The notes under the pieces are model-generated. The model saw nothing but the letters and a program-made list of their open reading frames with translations, did no database searches and was not told the DNA's origin. From Bacillota bacterium (GTDB lineage: Bacteria; Bacillota_E; Sulfobacillia; Sulfobacillales; Sulfobacillaceae), in NCBI GenBank assembly GCA_021802375.1, contig JAKAAL010000289.1, positions 1 to 6,095 of the forward strand: 6,095 nt of DNA. Direction: 5' to 3'. Shown here piece by piece: positions 1-6,007 of this stretch (position 1 is its first letter; every line of letters starts with the position of its first letter). Made by a program: the position numbers and the translations under genes.

Positions 1-455
1 TCATACGCCGCTTTTTGAGTGAGATAATCCTTCGGCGGCTTACGAAAATACCATAATCCTGCAAAAAATCCGCCCAAAGCACCTAAGAAAATCATAATGT
101 CTACGTTGGCAGTCTTTGGCTGATGGGCATAGAGCACATAGAAAATGCCGACATATACCGTAGCCGCAAGAAATATTCCGAGGCTGGACCCCACAACATA
201 ACTCACCACACCCGCCCATATTGGGTTATTGACACGATGAGCTTGAGGTGATTTGGGGGGTTCTAAACTTTTCCCCAAATCCGTTTTCGTAGTGGAATTC
301 GATGCGGGTGTCCAACCAATCCCTGGAACGAGACCCTCGTCGGTAGCTCCAATGCCCACAACTAAGCCACCTGGCCGATGGCTATGGGCTACTTGACTTT
401 GCCATGCCACTTCGGTACGAAGAGGCTTCGTATTGGCACATCGTGGACACTCCAA
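1..455 (-). CDS. Partial zinc-ribbon membrane protein of the transfer operon (3' end beyond window)
   Basis: An open frame runs from a TTG at 455-453 to the window edge, giving 151 complete codons and no stop. I chose this start because an AAAAAAGGGGG ribosome binding site (464-474) lies 8 bases upstream, overlapping the stop of the preceding gene; no upstream ATG fits. The product begins MECPRCANTK, with a CxxC knuckle at residues 3-6 that suggests half of a zinc ribbon; a second cysteine pair is not visible and could lie in the missing C-terminus. Residues 20-78 are polar and probably disordered. Two hydrophobic segments follow (about 79-110 and 118-137), then a basic stretch (RKPPKDY). It sits 17 bases after the VirB6-like gene, a position often held by a PrgI/VirB3-type or VirB4 gene. 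It does not look like VirB4, and the N-terminal CxxC argues against plain PrgI. I do not recognise the family. The frame is well supported; the function is unknown. Confidence 0.72.
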   Translation of the reverse strand, partial: MECPRCANTKPLRTEVAWQSQVAHSHRPGGLVVGIGATDEGLVPGIGWTPASNSTTKTDLGKSLEPPKSPQAHRVNNPIWAGVVSYVVGSSLGIFLAATVYVGIFYVLYAHQPKTANVDIMIFLGALGGFFAGLWYFRKPPKDYLTQKAAY

Positions 456-463
456 TAGGGGTT

Positions 464-474
464 CCCCCTTTTTT
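464..474 (-). promoter_or_regulatory. Ribosome binding site for the TTG-started gene
   Basis: On the minus strand this reads AAAAAAGGGGG, followed by 8 bases and then TTG. It pairs with the 16S tail apart from one G.U wobble. It overlaps the TAA stop of the VirB6-like gene (473-475), so the two genes are probably translationally coupled. This site is the main reason for accepting the non-ATG start. Confidence 0.55.
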
Positions 475-1375
475 AAAGTCCTAATTGCTTCAGGGCATAT
501 CGTGATCCGACACTGCCAATGGCACCTCCAAGCCCAGTATGAGCCGCCCATTCCTTCAACACATGCGGCCCTCGAATAGCAACAATTAAGAAACCGAGAC
601 CAAAGACCATAGCCAAAATTGAGTGAACAACAGTCGTGTCCGCAATACTGAGACCTGTAATCCCATTACTGGTGTTGCCTATCATGGGATAGGTCGAGAC
701 AGCAATGAGCCCTTTGAGTGCCAAATCTTGCCACGCTTGCTGTAAAGATAACACAAGGAGCCCTTTCCACCAATTGTTCCATACTCCACCATCGGGGGAA
801 ACCTGTCCGACGGCCACAATAGGGGCACTTACAATATAAAACACCAGTTCGGCGGCCCGGTACCCCATTTGGAACATCACAACGATTAAACCACCGACCA
901 CTATAGCGACCAAAGACAACACCGCAAAAACAACACTGCCCCCAATCACACCCGTTGCCGAGGCAATGGAGTTACCCAAACCATGTGCAACCACGACGGA
1001 TTGGGTTAATGGCGCAGAGGCTAGTGTATAAGCGAATCCCAGTCCCCATTCAAAAACATGGTCCACGAGCAATGCGTCGGCGGCAATGAAAAATGCTGCC
1101 CGGACTAAGCCTTTCCAGAGAGTGGACCCGGTAGTATCCGGATTACCTTCGTTGAAAAAGACATAGGTCCTCAATGCGTCCCAACTGACCCGGAGACCTA
1201 ATAACACTACGGCAATCCCTGCCGCCACATGTTCCGTACTCGTGACCCAAGGCATGTGGGCTAACGTCAACGCATTAGCTGATACCAGCATCAAAACCGA
1301 AAACAAAATCTTTTCAACGCCCGTGAGCCAGTGTTGAACCGTATAGGACAATGAAGAAACCATCATTGATCCCAT
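473..1375 (-). CDS. VirB6/TrbL-like polytopic inner-membrane channel protein
   Basis: This 300-residue protein is mostly hydrophobic, with about six to seven membrane segments: roughly 22-38, 47-63, 91-105, 143-168, 172-190, possibly 202-222, and 246-267. A stretch around 172-206 (RAAELVFYIVSAPIVAVGQ, then a WWKG block) resembles the conserved core I associate with VirB6/TrbL-type proteins of Gram-positive conjugation systems. VirB6 proteins are membrane subunits of the T4SS channel that contact the passing DNA. The gene order VirD4, small two-helix protein, then polytopic protein matches many Firmicutes elements. The ATG at 1375 is supported by AAAGGAGGG six bases or so upstream (1381-1389). 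An ATG three codons in is possible but less well spaced. The family call rests on topology, size and context rather than on a diagnostic catalytic motif. Confidence 0.72.
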   Translation of the reverse strand: MGSMMVSSLSYTVQHWLTGVEKILFSVLMLVSANALTLAHMPWVTSTEHVAAGIAVVLLGLRVSWDALRTYVFFNEGNPDTTGSTLWKGLVRAAFFIAADALLVDHVFEWGLGFAYTLASAPLTQSVVVAHGLGNSIASATGVIGGSVVFAVLSLVAIVVGGLIVVMFQMGYRAAELVFYIVSAPIVAVGQVSPDGGVWNNWWKGLLVLSLQQAWQDLALKGLIAVSTYPMIGNTSNGITGLSIADTTVVHSILAMVFGLGFLIVAIRGPHVLKEWAAHTGLGGAIGSVGSRYALKQLGL

Positions 1376-1380
1376 AAGTG

Positions 1381-1389
1381 CCCTCCTTT
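1381..1389 (-). promoter_or_regulatory. Strong ribosome binding site of the VirB6-like gene
   Basis: The minus strand reads AAAGGAGGG, 5-6 bases before the ATG at 1375. It is close to a perfect match to the 16S tail. One base separates it from the end of the hairpin at 1391-1420, so that structure could affect ribosome access. Confidence 0.8.
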
Positions 1390-1390
1390 C

Positions 1391-1420
1391 ATGCCCCTAA
1401 TCCCCATAGATTAGGGGCAT
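1391..1420 (-). repeat. Perfect 12-bp inverted repeat (intercistronic hairpin)
   Basis: ATGCCCCTAATC (1391-1402) is the exact reverse complement of GATTAGGGGCAT (1409-1420), with a 6-base loop. It lies in the 69-base gap between the VirB2/Maff2-position gene and the VirB6-like gene, directly before the latter's ribosome binding site. No T-tract follows on either strand, so it is not a canonical intrinsic terminator. A processing or 3'-end stabilising hairpin that allows different levels of the two products is plausible but inferred. Confidence 0.75.
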
Positions 1421-1444
1421 TAATGGTTGGTATGACGGTTAAAT

Positions 1445-1750
1445 TTAAAAAAAACCGGTAACGATTTTCACCACCCCCCCGGCAATAAGGACCGCTACGG
1501 TCCCCACCATGACCTTCTTTTGGGACTGGGTATGATGCGCCACGGTCTGCGGATCGTCATTCGCCACCTTCATGAGCGAGTGATACCCTAGCATGGTCCC
1601 CCCGGCCCCACCTCCGACGCCCATAATCCAGTTGGATCCCGCGTTGAGGAAGTTGGTGGTGTCGGATTGCAACGCCGCCATGGAAGTGGGTGCGGCTCCC
1701 GCCGCCAGGTAAACATGTGTCGTGTGTAAGGTGTGCAAGAGATCTAACAT
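1445..1750 (-). CDS. Small two-helix membrane protein, VirB2/Maff2-position (pilin-like)
   Basis: This is a 101-residue protein. A short N-terminal part (1-38) contains a modest hydrophobic stretch, VYLAAGAAP. A glycine-rich membrane helix follows at about 39-60 (motif GVGGGAGG), then a polar loop (61-78, with ANDDPQ), and a second helix at about 80-100 that ends at the C-terminus. Two short helices with a polar hairpin loop and Gly-rich faces are typical of VirB2/TrbC pilins and of the small Maff2-type proteins found between VirD4 and VirB6 genes in Firmicutes elements. I cannot tell whether it is assembled into a pilus. The ATG at 1750 has AAAGGGG about 10 bases upstream, a fair site, and the gene begins 29 bases after the VirD4 stop. 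The gene ends in a run of eight T on the coding strand. Confidence 0.62.
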   Translation of the reverse strand: MLDLLHTLHTTHVYLAAGAAPTSMAALQSDTTNFLNAGSNWIMGVGGGAGGTMLGYHSLMKVANDDPQTVAHHTQSQKKVMVGTVAVLIAGGVVKIVTGFF

Positions 1751-1779
1751 CGTGTTTTTTCCCCTTTACAAATGAGTGG

Positions 1780-3741
1780 TTACGGCATCATGCCGGGAAA
1801 CTCGTCCTCGTGATCAGTTTCATGGTCTTCGGGCCAAACCGGGGCCGGGGACCAAACGGGCACCTCATTCACTCCCGGCGTGCCCTCCGGCACCGGATCC
1901 GGGGTGAAGGGGTGACGATGCTGCAACTCCGGCCAGTGTTTCCATTGTGAGAGATCCGGCAACGGCAATCGGGCCGGGGAGAATCCGGCCTGCCACGTCA
2001 TGACGGTATCCTGCGGCCACCGCAAAAGCTCATCCGGCGTCACTAAAGACCGGGCCATCAGGCCGTCAGACTCTGAAGCACTGCCGATATTGGCGGTCGC
2101 TAAAGAAAGCAACGGGATAGTAGGCCGGGAGTGGTTTTGGGTGAGAGTCGTGTATTTCCCCACAATTTTGCTGAGCTCTTCCGCCGTCTGAAGGTCACTG
2201 GTTCGTAGAAAACACCACGTCCCGGCATTGCCCCGGATGGTCCGCTCCGTTTTGGCGTAATGCTTCTTGAGTTGTTCCAAATTCTGCAAAGCCATGGTAA
2301 TCCGGATCCCCATACCGGCAGCCACCGTCACAAACTGGTCAAAGTCCGGAAATGGGGGCATATTGCCAAATTCATCCAACAACAGGTTGACCCGAATGGG
2401 CAACCGGCCTGCGGTCTTTCGGGCCTCGTGCGTCAAGGCCCTCAGCAATTGTGTCACATACAGCCCGGCCACCATGTACTTACTCGCTTCATCATGCGGA
2501 ATCCCCAAGAATACTGCCGTAGGCTTCCGCCCAATCTCTGCCAAGTCATGATCTTGAGTGCCCGTCAGCCAGGCGATTTCCCGGTCCGCCCATAATTGCA
2601 GTCCGGCGGCCGTGCTCACCAGGATGGAGGCTCGCGTTTTGGATTGGCTGAGCTTCACCGCACCATAAGCGAGACTCGCCGGGTGGTTTGCCGGGAACTG
2701 GGCGAAAAAGGCATCCAAGCTGCCTTCATCGTCCTCTTCGTGACTGGAAACCAAGGTCTGATACACACTGCCAAGATGTCTGGCCTCTGGTGGAGCCGCT
2801 TCCGCTATGGCTAACACTAAAGCGGCGGTCAGACTGATTTGCCCGTTCACCCAAATGGGTTCCGCGCTGGTCAAACTGCCTGAGCCATGGGTAATGGTGT
2901 GCCCAATTTGCCGGGCGATGGTGGCAGCTTGGGCATAATCCGGTGGGGTCTGATGCAAAGCCTCCGCCACGGCTTGCACCGGATTGAATCGGCGACTATG
3001 GCCCGGCCCCGGTTCAATGAGATCAAGCCGGATCACGTGGTATCCGCAGGACTTCAGCCAGGCGGCTGACATGTCATACAGTTCAGCTTTGGGATCCGTC
3101 ATCACCAGACTTTCTTGAGCCTGGGTGCCAATGACGCCAATGGTCGGGATGATAATCCGGCGTGTCTTTCCGCTACGGGTCGAGCCTAAGATGAGAGCAT
3201 GCTCATCCCGATCCAAAACCCAAGCCTTTTGACCGTCGACACCCACCACGAGGCCACTGGGCAGGGCGGCTAAGGCCTCCGAAGATAGAGTGCGTGAGGC
3301 CTTCCACCGCACAAATCCTTGCCGTAACTCGTGCTGGCTACGCCAGTGGGCCGTGCCATGCTGTCCTTTTCCGGCTGCAGTGGGACCTCCCCACACGGCT
3401 CTTTTTTTCCCTCGAGCTTTCCACCCGACAAGCAATGCGCTGATCGCGGTTAAGACGAGCCAGGTATCCGCCAGTCCGGCATGAGGCCACAAGGCCGGGA
3501 TACTCTGCCACGGCAAATAGCCTCGATGGATAGCCCAGTGATGCAACGTGTGGGGCAATGCCTTGGCCAGGGCAGTCTCCACCGCACTGGGGCCTTGGTG
3601 GACATGGGCGGCTTTTGCATCCAGCACTGTGGGCCATGCGGCAGACACTAACGACAACGGGATAGCGGACACTAACGCGCCCACTATCCCGCCAAATCCT
3701 GCACTCACTAACCCGCTTTTGACTCTTGATGGTACAACCAT
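1780..3741 (-). CDS. VirD4/TraG-family type IV coupling protein (conjugation ATPase)
   Basis: This 653-residue protein is a membrane-anchored hexameric-type ATPase that links the relaxase-DNA complex to the T4SS channel. Two N-terminal membrane segments lie near residues 11-36 and 92-107. After a GTAHW motif (129-133), typical of VirD4/TraG proteins, come Walker A GSTRSGKT (186-193), a TDPKAELYD motif (215-223), and Walker B VNLLLDEFG (451-459, with D456 and E457). A downstream MALQNLEQL block carries a glutamine expected near the nucleotide site. All key ATPase residues are present and the length is normal for the family. The C-terminus is proline-rich, then acidic (about 613-649); such tails may help recognise substrate, which is inference here. 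The ATG at 3741 is preceded by GAGGTGA at suitable spacing. The gene starts 15 bases after the relaxase stop, so the two are probably co-translated. Confidence 0.95.
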   Translation of the reverse strand: MVVPSRVKSGLVSAGFGGIVGALVSAIPLSLVSAAWPTVLDAKAAHVHQGPSAVETALAKALPHTLHHWAIHRGYLPWQSIPALWPHAGLADTWLVLTAISALLVGWKARGKKRAVWGGPTAAGKGQHGTAHWRSQHELRQGFVRWKASRTLSSEALAALPSGLVVGVDGQKAWVLDRDEHALILGSTRSGKTRRIIIPTIGVIGTQAQESLVMTDPKAELYDMSAAWLKSCGYHVIRLDLIEPGPGHSRRFNPVQAVAEALHQTPPDYAQAATIARQIGHTITHGSGSLTSAEPIWVNGQISLTAALVLAIAEAAPPEARHLGSVYQTLVSSHEEDDEGSLDAFFAQFPANHPASLAYGAVKLSQSKTRASILVSTAAGLQLWADREIAWLTGTQDHDLAEIGRKPTAVFLGIPHDEASKYMVAGLYVTQLLRALTHEARKTAGRLPIRVNLLLDEFGNMPPFPDFDQFVTVAAGMGIRITMALQNLEQLKKHYAKTERTIRGNAGTWCFLRTSDLQTAEELSKIVGKYTTLTQNHSRPTIPLLSLATANIGSASESDGLMARSLVTPDELLRWPQDTVMTWQAGFSPARLPLPDLSQWKHWPELQHRHPFTPDPVPEGTPGVNEVPVWSPAPVWPEDHETDHEDEFPGMMP

Positions 3742-3756
3742 ATCGTCTCACCTCGC

Positions 3757-5313
3757 TTACAACTGCATTTCGTTATTGCGCTGGCGCTGGATGGCGTCCA
3801 GTTCTGCCTGATATTCAGCTTGGGCTTCTTGTCGTCTCACGTCGGCCAGCAATCCGCGGAGTAGCCCGTGCACAAAGCCACGGGCTGAAATGGCCCGACT
3901 ACTTTGGATTTGACGCTCTCGCAGGTTCACGACGAAGCGTAAAGTCGTTTCCAACTGCTTCTGATAGCCCTGTAAATAGGAGGGTTGAGCCTTCATGCGA
4001 TACGGCGAGGCCAGAATGCCCGGATCCGGCGGCCCTGAGAGAAAAAAGCTGGTGTGCCCCGTATCCTGATCGGCATGATAAGGGGACGCCTTCAGACGGC
4101 CTATGTAGGTCAGCCGCTTTTGTGTGTCTTCTGGCAAATACAACGGCATCCGTTTGGCAATGGCGGCCTGGGCCTGTTGGCGCATAACGGGATGAGTCTG
4201 CATCAAGTTTCTAGCAGCCTCGTTCACCGTCATCTGGCCCCTGCGGATCGCATCAATGAGGGGTAGCAGCCGTTGGCGATCCGTCTCGGATCCCTTTTGG
4301 TCCGGCCAAATGGCTTGCCATAACGCCTGCGCCGTTGCCTGATAATCCAAACGGCGATCCAGTTCAACGGCTCCCCGCAAAACGGCACTCCCTAACCGCT
4401 CGGTTAAGTCTTGGTGAGCATTCACGATGGCCTGTTGAGGTGCCTGATCGGAATAATGTCCGGCCAGTTCGCCCGCAATGGCGACATACCGATCCGCTGC
4501 CGTTGTGAGTTCCGGAATAGTCTCTAATAGCCACTCAACCGTTTTGCCTATCGTGTCTTTGGTTTCTGGTGGCATATAGGCATAGGCTAAACGGCCATGA
4601 CCGGGTAACGTGTCTTTCACGGTGCCTAATAATTCCGCCAGGGATTGTGCTTGCTTGTCGGTCATCCCGGCATGGTCTTCTAGAGTCGCCTGGAACCCCT
4701 TAACGATTTGGCCGCGCAATGCAGTTTTTTCCGCATTTAACCGCGCACGTTCCGGCCCATACAGTTCCCGTGTCCACAGTTGCCGAATGCCACTCCGTTC
4801 TTGTGACGTCCATTTTCCTCTCCCGCGTTGGATCGTATTTTCCCAAAACATGAGATGGATGTGCGGGTGTCCCTCTTTCCGGTGCATGGCTGCCGTCCAT
4901 GTCGTGTTATCCGGGTCTAATCCCAACTTGTGAAGCATCTCAGGTATCACGTGGCGGCAAGCCGCTTCCCACGCGGGACGATCCAACAACTCTCCGCCTA
5001 ATATTCGGGCATCGTCTTCCTGGACGGAGACAATCATGCGCCAGATCGGGCCCTGGTGGTCTCGGATCTCTTCGGCTAATTGCTGCGGATCCGGACGATT
5101 CTCGGAATCATTCCCGAAATATCCGGCAGCGCCAGGACGCTCAACCATATATTGAGCGTGAATGGCGGCGGACTCGCGGGCATCGAGAACCAATTCCTCT
5201 TTCTTAGGATTGCCGATATAATCCAAATGCTTGGTGGCCGAGAGCAAGGATTGTTGTCCTGTGCCTCCGGGTAAGTAAAAATGGGCTTTCACCACCATTG
5301 GACGCAGGGCCAT
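3757..5313 (-). CDS. MobL/MobP3-like conjugative relaxase
   Basis: A relaxase nicks one strand at oriT, stays bound to the 5' end through a tyrosine and pilots the strand into the recipient. Numbering is from the ATG at 5313 (518 residues). The N-terminal domain has the metal-binding histidine cluster HPHIHLMFWE (H149, H151, H153), with H144 just before it. Y32 in HLDYIGNPKK is my candidate nicking tyrosine; Y55 and Y65 are alternatives. MVVKAHFYLPGG at the N-terminus and the YIGNPKK block fit the MobL/MobP3 type of Firmicutes. Residues 200-518 are largely helical and polar with no motif I recognise. An in-frame ATG at 5319 would add two residues. I prefer 5313 because AAGGAG (5320-5325) directly abuts the 5319 ATG but is 6 bases from 5313. 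It follows the ribbon-helix-helix gene by 24 bases. The exact family assignment is from memory of motifs. Confidence 0.9.
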   Translation of the reverse strand: MALRPMVVKAHFYLPGGTGQQSLLSATKHLDYIGNPKKEELVLDARESAAIHAQYMVERPGAAGYFGNDSENRPDPQQLAEEIRDHQGPIWRMIVSVQEDDARILGGELLDRPAWEAACRHVIPEMLHKLGLDPDNTTWTAAMHRKEGHPHIHLMFWENTIQRGRGKWTSQERSGIRQLWTRELYGPERARLNAEKTALRGQIVKGFQATLEDHAGMTDKQAQSLAELLGTVKDTLPGHGRLAYAYMPPETKDTIGKTVEWLLETIPELTTAADRYVAIAGELAGHYSDQAPQQAIVNAHQDLTERLGSAVLRGAVELDRRLDYQATAQALWQAIWPDQKGSETDRQRLLPLIDAIRRGQMTVNEAARNLMQTHPVMRQQAQAAIAKRMPLYLPEDTQKRLTYIGRLKASPYHADQDTGHTSFFLSGPPDPGILASPYRMKAQPSYLQGYQKQLETTLRFVVNLRERQIQSSRAISARGFVHGLLRGLLADVRRQEAQAEYQAELDAIQRQRNNEMQL

Positions 5314-5319
5314 GGTCAT

Positions 5320-5330
5320 CTCCTTCCCTT
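5320..5330 (-). promoter_or_regulatory. Ribosome binding site that decides the relaxase start
   Basis: The minus strand reads AAAAGGGAAGGAG and is followed at once by ATGACCATG. AAGGAG has the ideal 6-base spacing only to the second ATG (5313). The weaker AAAGGG part could serve the first ATG (5319). Both starts are possible and differ by two residues. Confidence 0.6.
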
Positions 5331-5337
5331 TTGCGTG

Positions 5338-5814
5338 TTAATTGGCCGGATCTTCTGGTTGAGGCAATCCCGCTGCCAGGGCCTCACTGTCGTTGGTTTG
5401 GAGCACATGCTCCGGCACCCATTTTTTGCGTCGTGTGGCATTCGCGGCGGCAATCCGGCTTTTGCGCTCATACTCCGCTAAGGTTTGATGGATGCGCTCA
5501 GGACTGCCTTTATAGAACGCCGTGATTAAGAGTTCGATCATCCACGGCAAATAAGTTTCGGTGAAGCGGAGCTCTTCGAATAATGTTTGGTATACAAATT
5601 GCTCGGTCTTCTTGAGATGATCTTGCATCCCAATCCGGACCGCTTCGGATAGCGGAGTCCGGATGCTCTCCCCCGTGAGTTGGTCAATCCGGTCCTCAAT
5701 CGCCCGGCGAATGAACTGACTTTCCGTCTCGTTTTGTGCTTGGGCATGACTTTGAATCGCCTGTCGCAAAGCTTCTGACAGACGAATTTCGACCCGATGC
5801 GTGTGTGTCGGCAT
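5338..5814 (-). CDS. Ribbon-helix-helix relaxosome accessory protein / probable autorepressor
   Basis: This 158-residue protein begins with a ribbon-helix-helix DNA-binding fold. A beta strand (HRVEIRLS, about 6-13) is followed by helix A (about 14-27), a turn NETES and helix B with FIRRAIEDRI (about 34-43). The rest (about 50-158) is charged and helical, with a hydrophobic patch at 88-100, perhaps for oligomerisation or relaxase contact; I do not recognise it. The ATG at 5814 is chosen because AAAGGTGG lies 7 bases upstream and the fold starts right there. The same frame stays open to an ATG at 5916, but that would translate the putative promoter and operator. Ribbon-helix-helix proteins next to relaxase genes commonly bind oriT, help nicking and repress their own operon. 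First place in the operon, beside oriT-like repeats, supports that role, which is still inferred. Confidence 0.85.
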   Translation of the reverse strand: MPTHTHRVEIRLSEALRQAIQSHAQAQNETESQFIRRAIEDRIDQLTGESIRTPLSEAVRIGMQDHLKKTEQFVYQTLFEELRFTETYLPWMIELLITAFYKGSPERIHQTLAEYERKSRIAAANATRRKKWVPEHVLQTNDSEALAAGLPQPEDPAN

Positions 5815-5817
5815 ATT

Positions 5818-5837
5818 ATCACCACCTTTCACGTGAT
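5818..5837 (-). promoter_or_regulatory. Ribosome binding site in a small potential stem-loop
   Basis: The minus strand reads ATCACGTGAAAGGTGGTGAT. ATCAC and GTGAT can pair (5 bp), leaving most of the ribosome binding site AAAGGTGG in the loop. The 8-base palindrome TCACGTGA (5829-5836) overlaps the 5' part. The binding site itself is well supported and fixes the start at 5814. A regulatory fold is possible but such a short stem would be weak. Confidence 0.5.
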
Positions 5838-5868
5838 GGCATGGTATAGCGCGTCTATGCTCGTTATT

Positions 5869-5896
5869 TCTATAGCCGTACAGAATGCCGTACAAA
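5869..5896 (-). promoter_or_regulatory. Candidate operon promoter
   Basis: On the minus strand, TTTGTA (5891-5896) and TATAGA (5869-5874) are 16 bases apart and could be the -35 and -10 elements for a sigma-A-type polymerase. The -10 matches the consensus at four of six positions and the -35 is poor. Transcription would start near 5862, about 48 bases before the ribbon-helix-helix start codon. Two CCGTACA boxes lie in the spacer and over the -35, so a bound repressor would block it. A weak -35 is common at regulated promoters, so the call is tentative. Confidence 0.4.
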
Positions 5897-5915
5897 GAGG
5901 GTGGATTACCGTACA
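5876..5915 (+). repeat. Three CCGTACA direct repeats (probable operator / accessory-protein sites)
   Basis: CCGTACA occurs at 5876-5882, 5888-5894 and 5909-5915 in the same orientation. A related, inverted TGTACGC lies at 5951-5957 in the oriT part. The GTAC cores start at 5878, 5890, 5911 and 5953, so they are 12, 21 and 42 bases apart. Steps of 21 and 42 equal two and four helical turns. The boxes cover the candidate promoter and approach the candidate nick region. They are good candidate sites for the ribbon-helix-helix protein encoded just downstream. The repeats are seen; the binding protein is inferred. Confidence 0.65.
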
Positions 5916-5930
5916 AGAGAATTCTTTAAC

Positions 5931-5949
5931 CATGCGGCTTTGCCGCATG
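5931..5949. repeat. Perfect inverted repeat upstream of the nic candidate
   Basis: CATGCGGC (5931-5938) and GCCGCATG (5942-5949) are exact reverse complements around a TTT spacer. No T-tract follows on either strand, which argues against a terminator. The placement matches the accessory-protein or relaxase recognition repeat of oriT regions. Confidence 0.8.
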
Positions 5950-5960
5950 TGTGTACGCAC
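5949..5960. repeat. Imperfect 12-bp palindrome GTGTGTACGCAC
   Basis: The two halves pair except for one G-T position around a central GTAC. It abuts the inverted repeat at 5931-5949 and contains the inverted, one-mismatch copy of the CCGTACA box. It may be a further binding site between the repeat and the nick. Confidence 0.5.
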
Positions 5961-5975
5961 CCCCTTATCCTGCAT

Positions 5976-6006
5976 ACTCTCTCCACAAGGTGGGGGTGGG
6001 GAGAGT
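5976..6006 (+). repeat. 11-bp hairpin three bases after the predicted nick
   Basis: ACTCTCTCCAC (5976-5986) pairs with GTGGGGAGAGT (5996-6006) over 11 positions, ten Watson-Crick and one T.G wobble, with a 9-base G-rich loop. The wobble makes the fold better on the plus strand than on the minus strand, where it becomes an A.C mismatch. The plus strand is the one predicted to be transferred. No T-run follows, so it is not a typical terminator for the upstream minus-strand gene. Confidence 0.65.
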
Positions 6007-6007
6007 C

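Larger units (their letters stand above)
5931..5973 (+). other. oriT: Candidate oriT core with IncP-like nic site
   Basis: A perfect 8-bp inverted repeat CATGCGGC-TTT-GCCGCATG (5931-5949) is followed 23 bases before the predicted nick by a run leading into TATCCTGC (5966-5973). ATCCTG|C is the nic sequence of IncP plasmid RK2, where an inverted repeat also lies about 20 bases upstream on the nicked strand. By this analogy the plus strand is cut between 5972 and 5973. DNA to the right would then enter the recipient first and the transfer genes to the left last, as is usual. The site lies between an upstream gene end and the ribbon-helix-helix/relaxase operon, a standard oriT position. The nic assignment is by similarity to a related but different relaxase class, so the exact cut is unproven. 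Confidence 0.55.

Noticed and set aside
1400..1420. Micro-frame ATG CCC CTA ATC TAT GGG GAT TAG inside the intercistronic hairpin
   Set aside because: No ribosome binding site precedes it, and the sequence is fully explained by the inverted repeat.
1690..3811. Several plus-strand and alternate minus-strand open frames within the VirD4 gene
   Set aside because: They lie opposite or within a gene with intact ATPase motifs and have Arg/Cys/Pro-rich shadow composition.
1780..5760. Frequent ATCCGG/CCGGAT hexamer, seen more than a dozen times by eye
   Set aside because: Many copies come from Pro-Asp (CCG GAT) and Arg-Ile (CGG ATT/ATC) codon pairs, so biased codon use explains most of them; I see no spacing pattern or non-coding copies.
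5815..5916. Upstream extension of the ribbon-helix-helix gene to an ATG at 5916
   Set aside because: The extra 34 residues are unlike a domain and would overlap the candidate promoter and CCGTACA boxes. The ATG at 5814 has a well-placed ribosome binding site and begins right at the fold.
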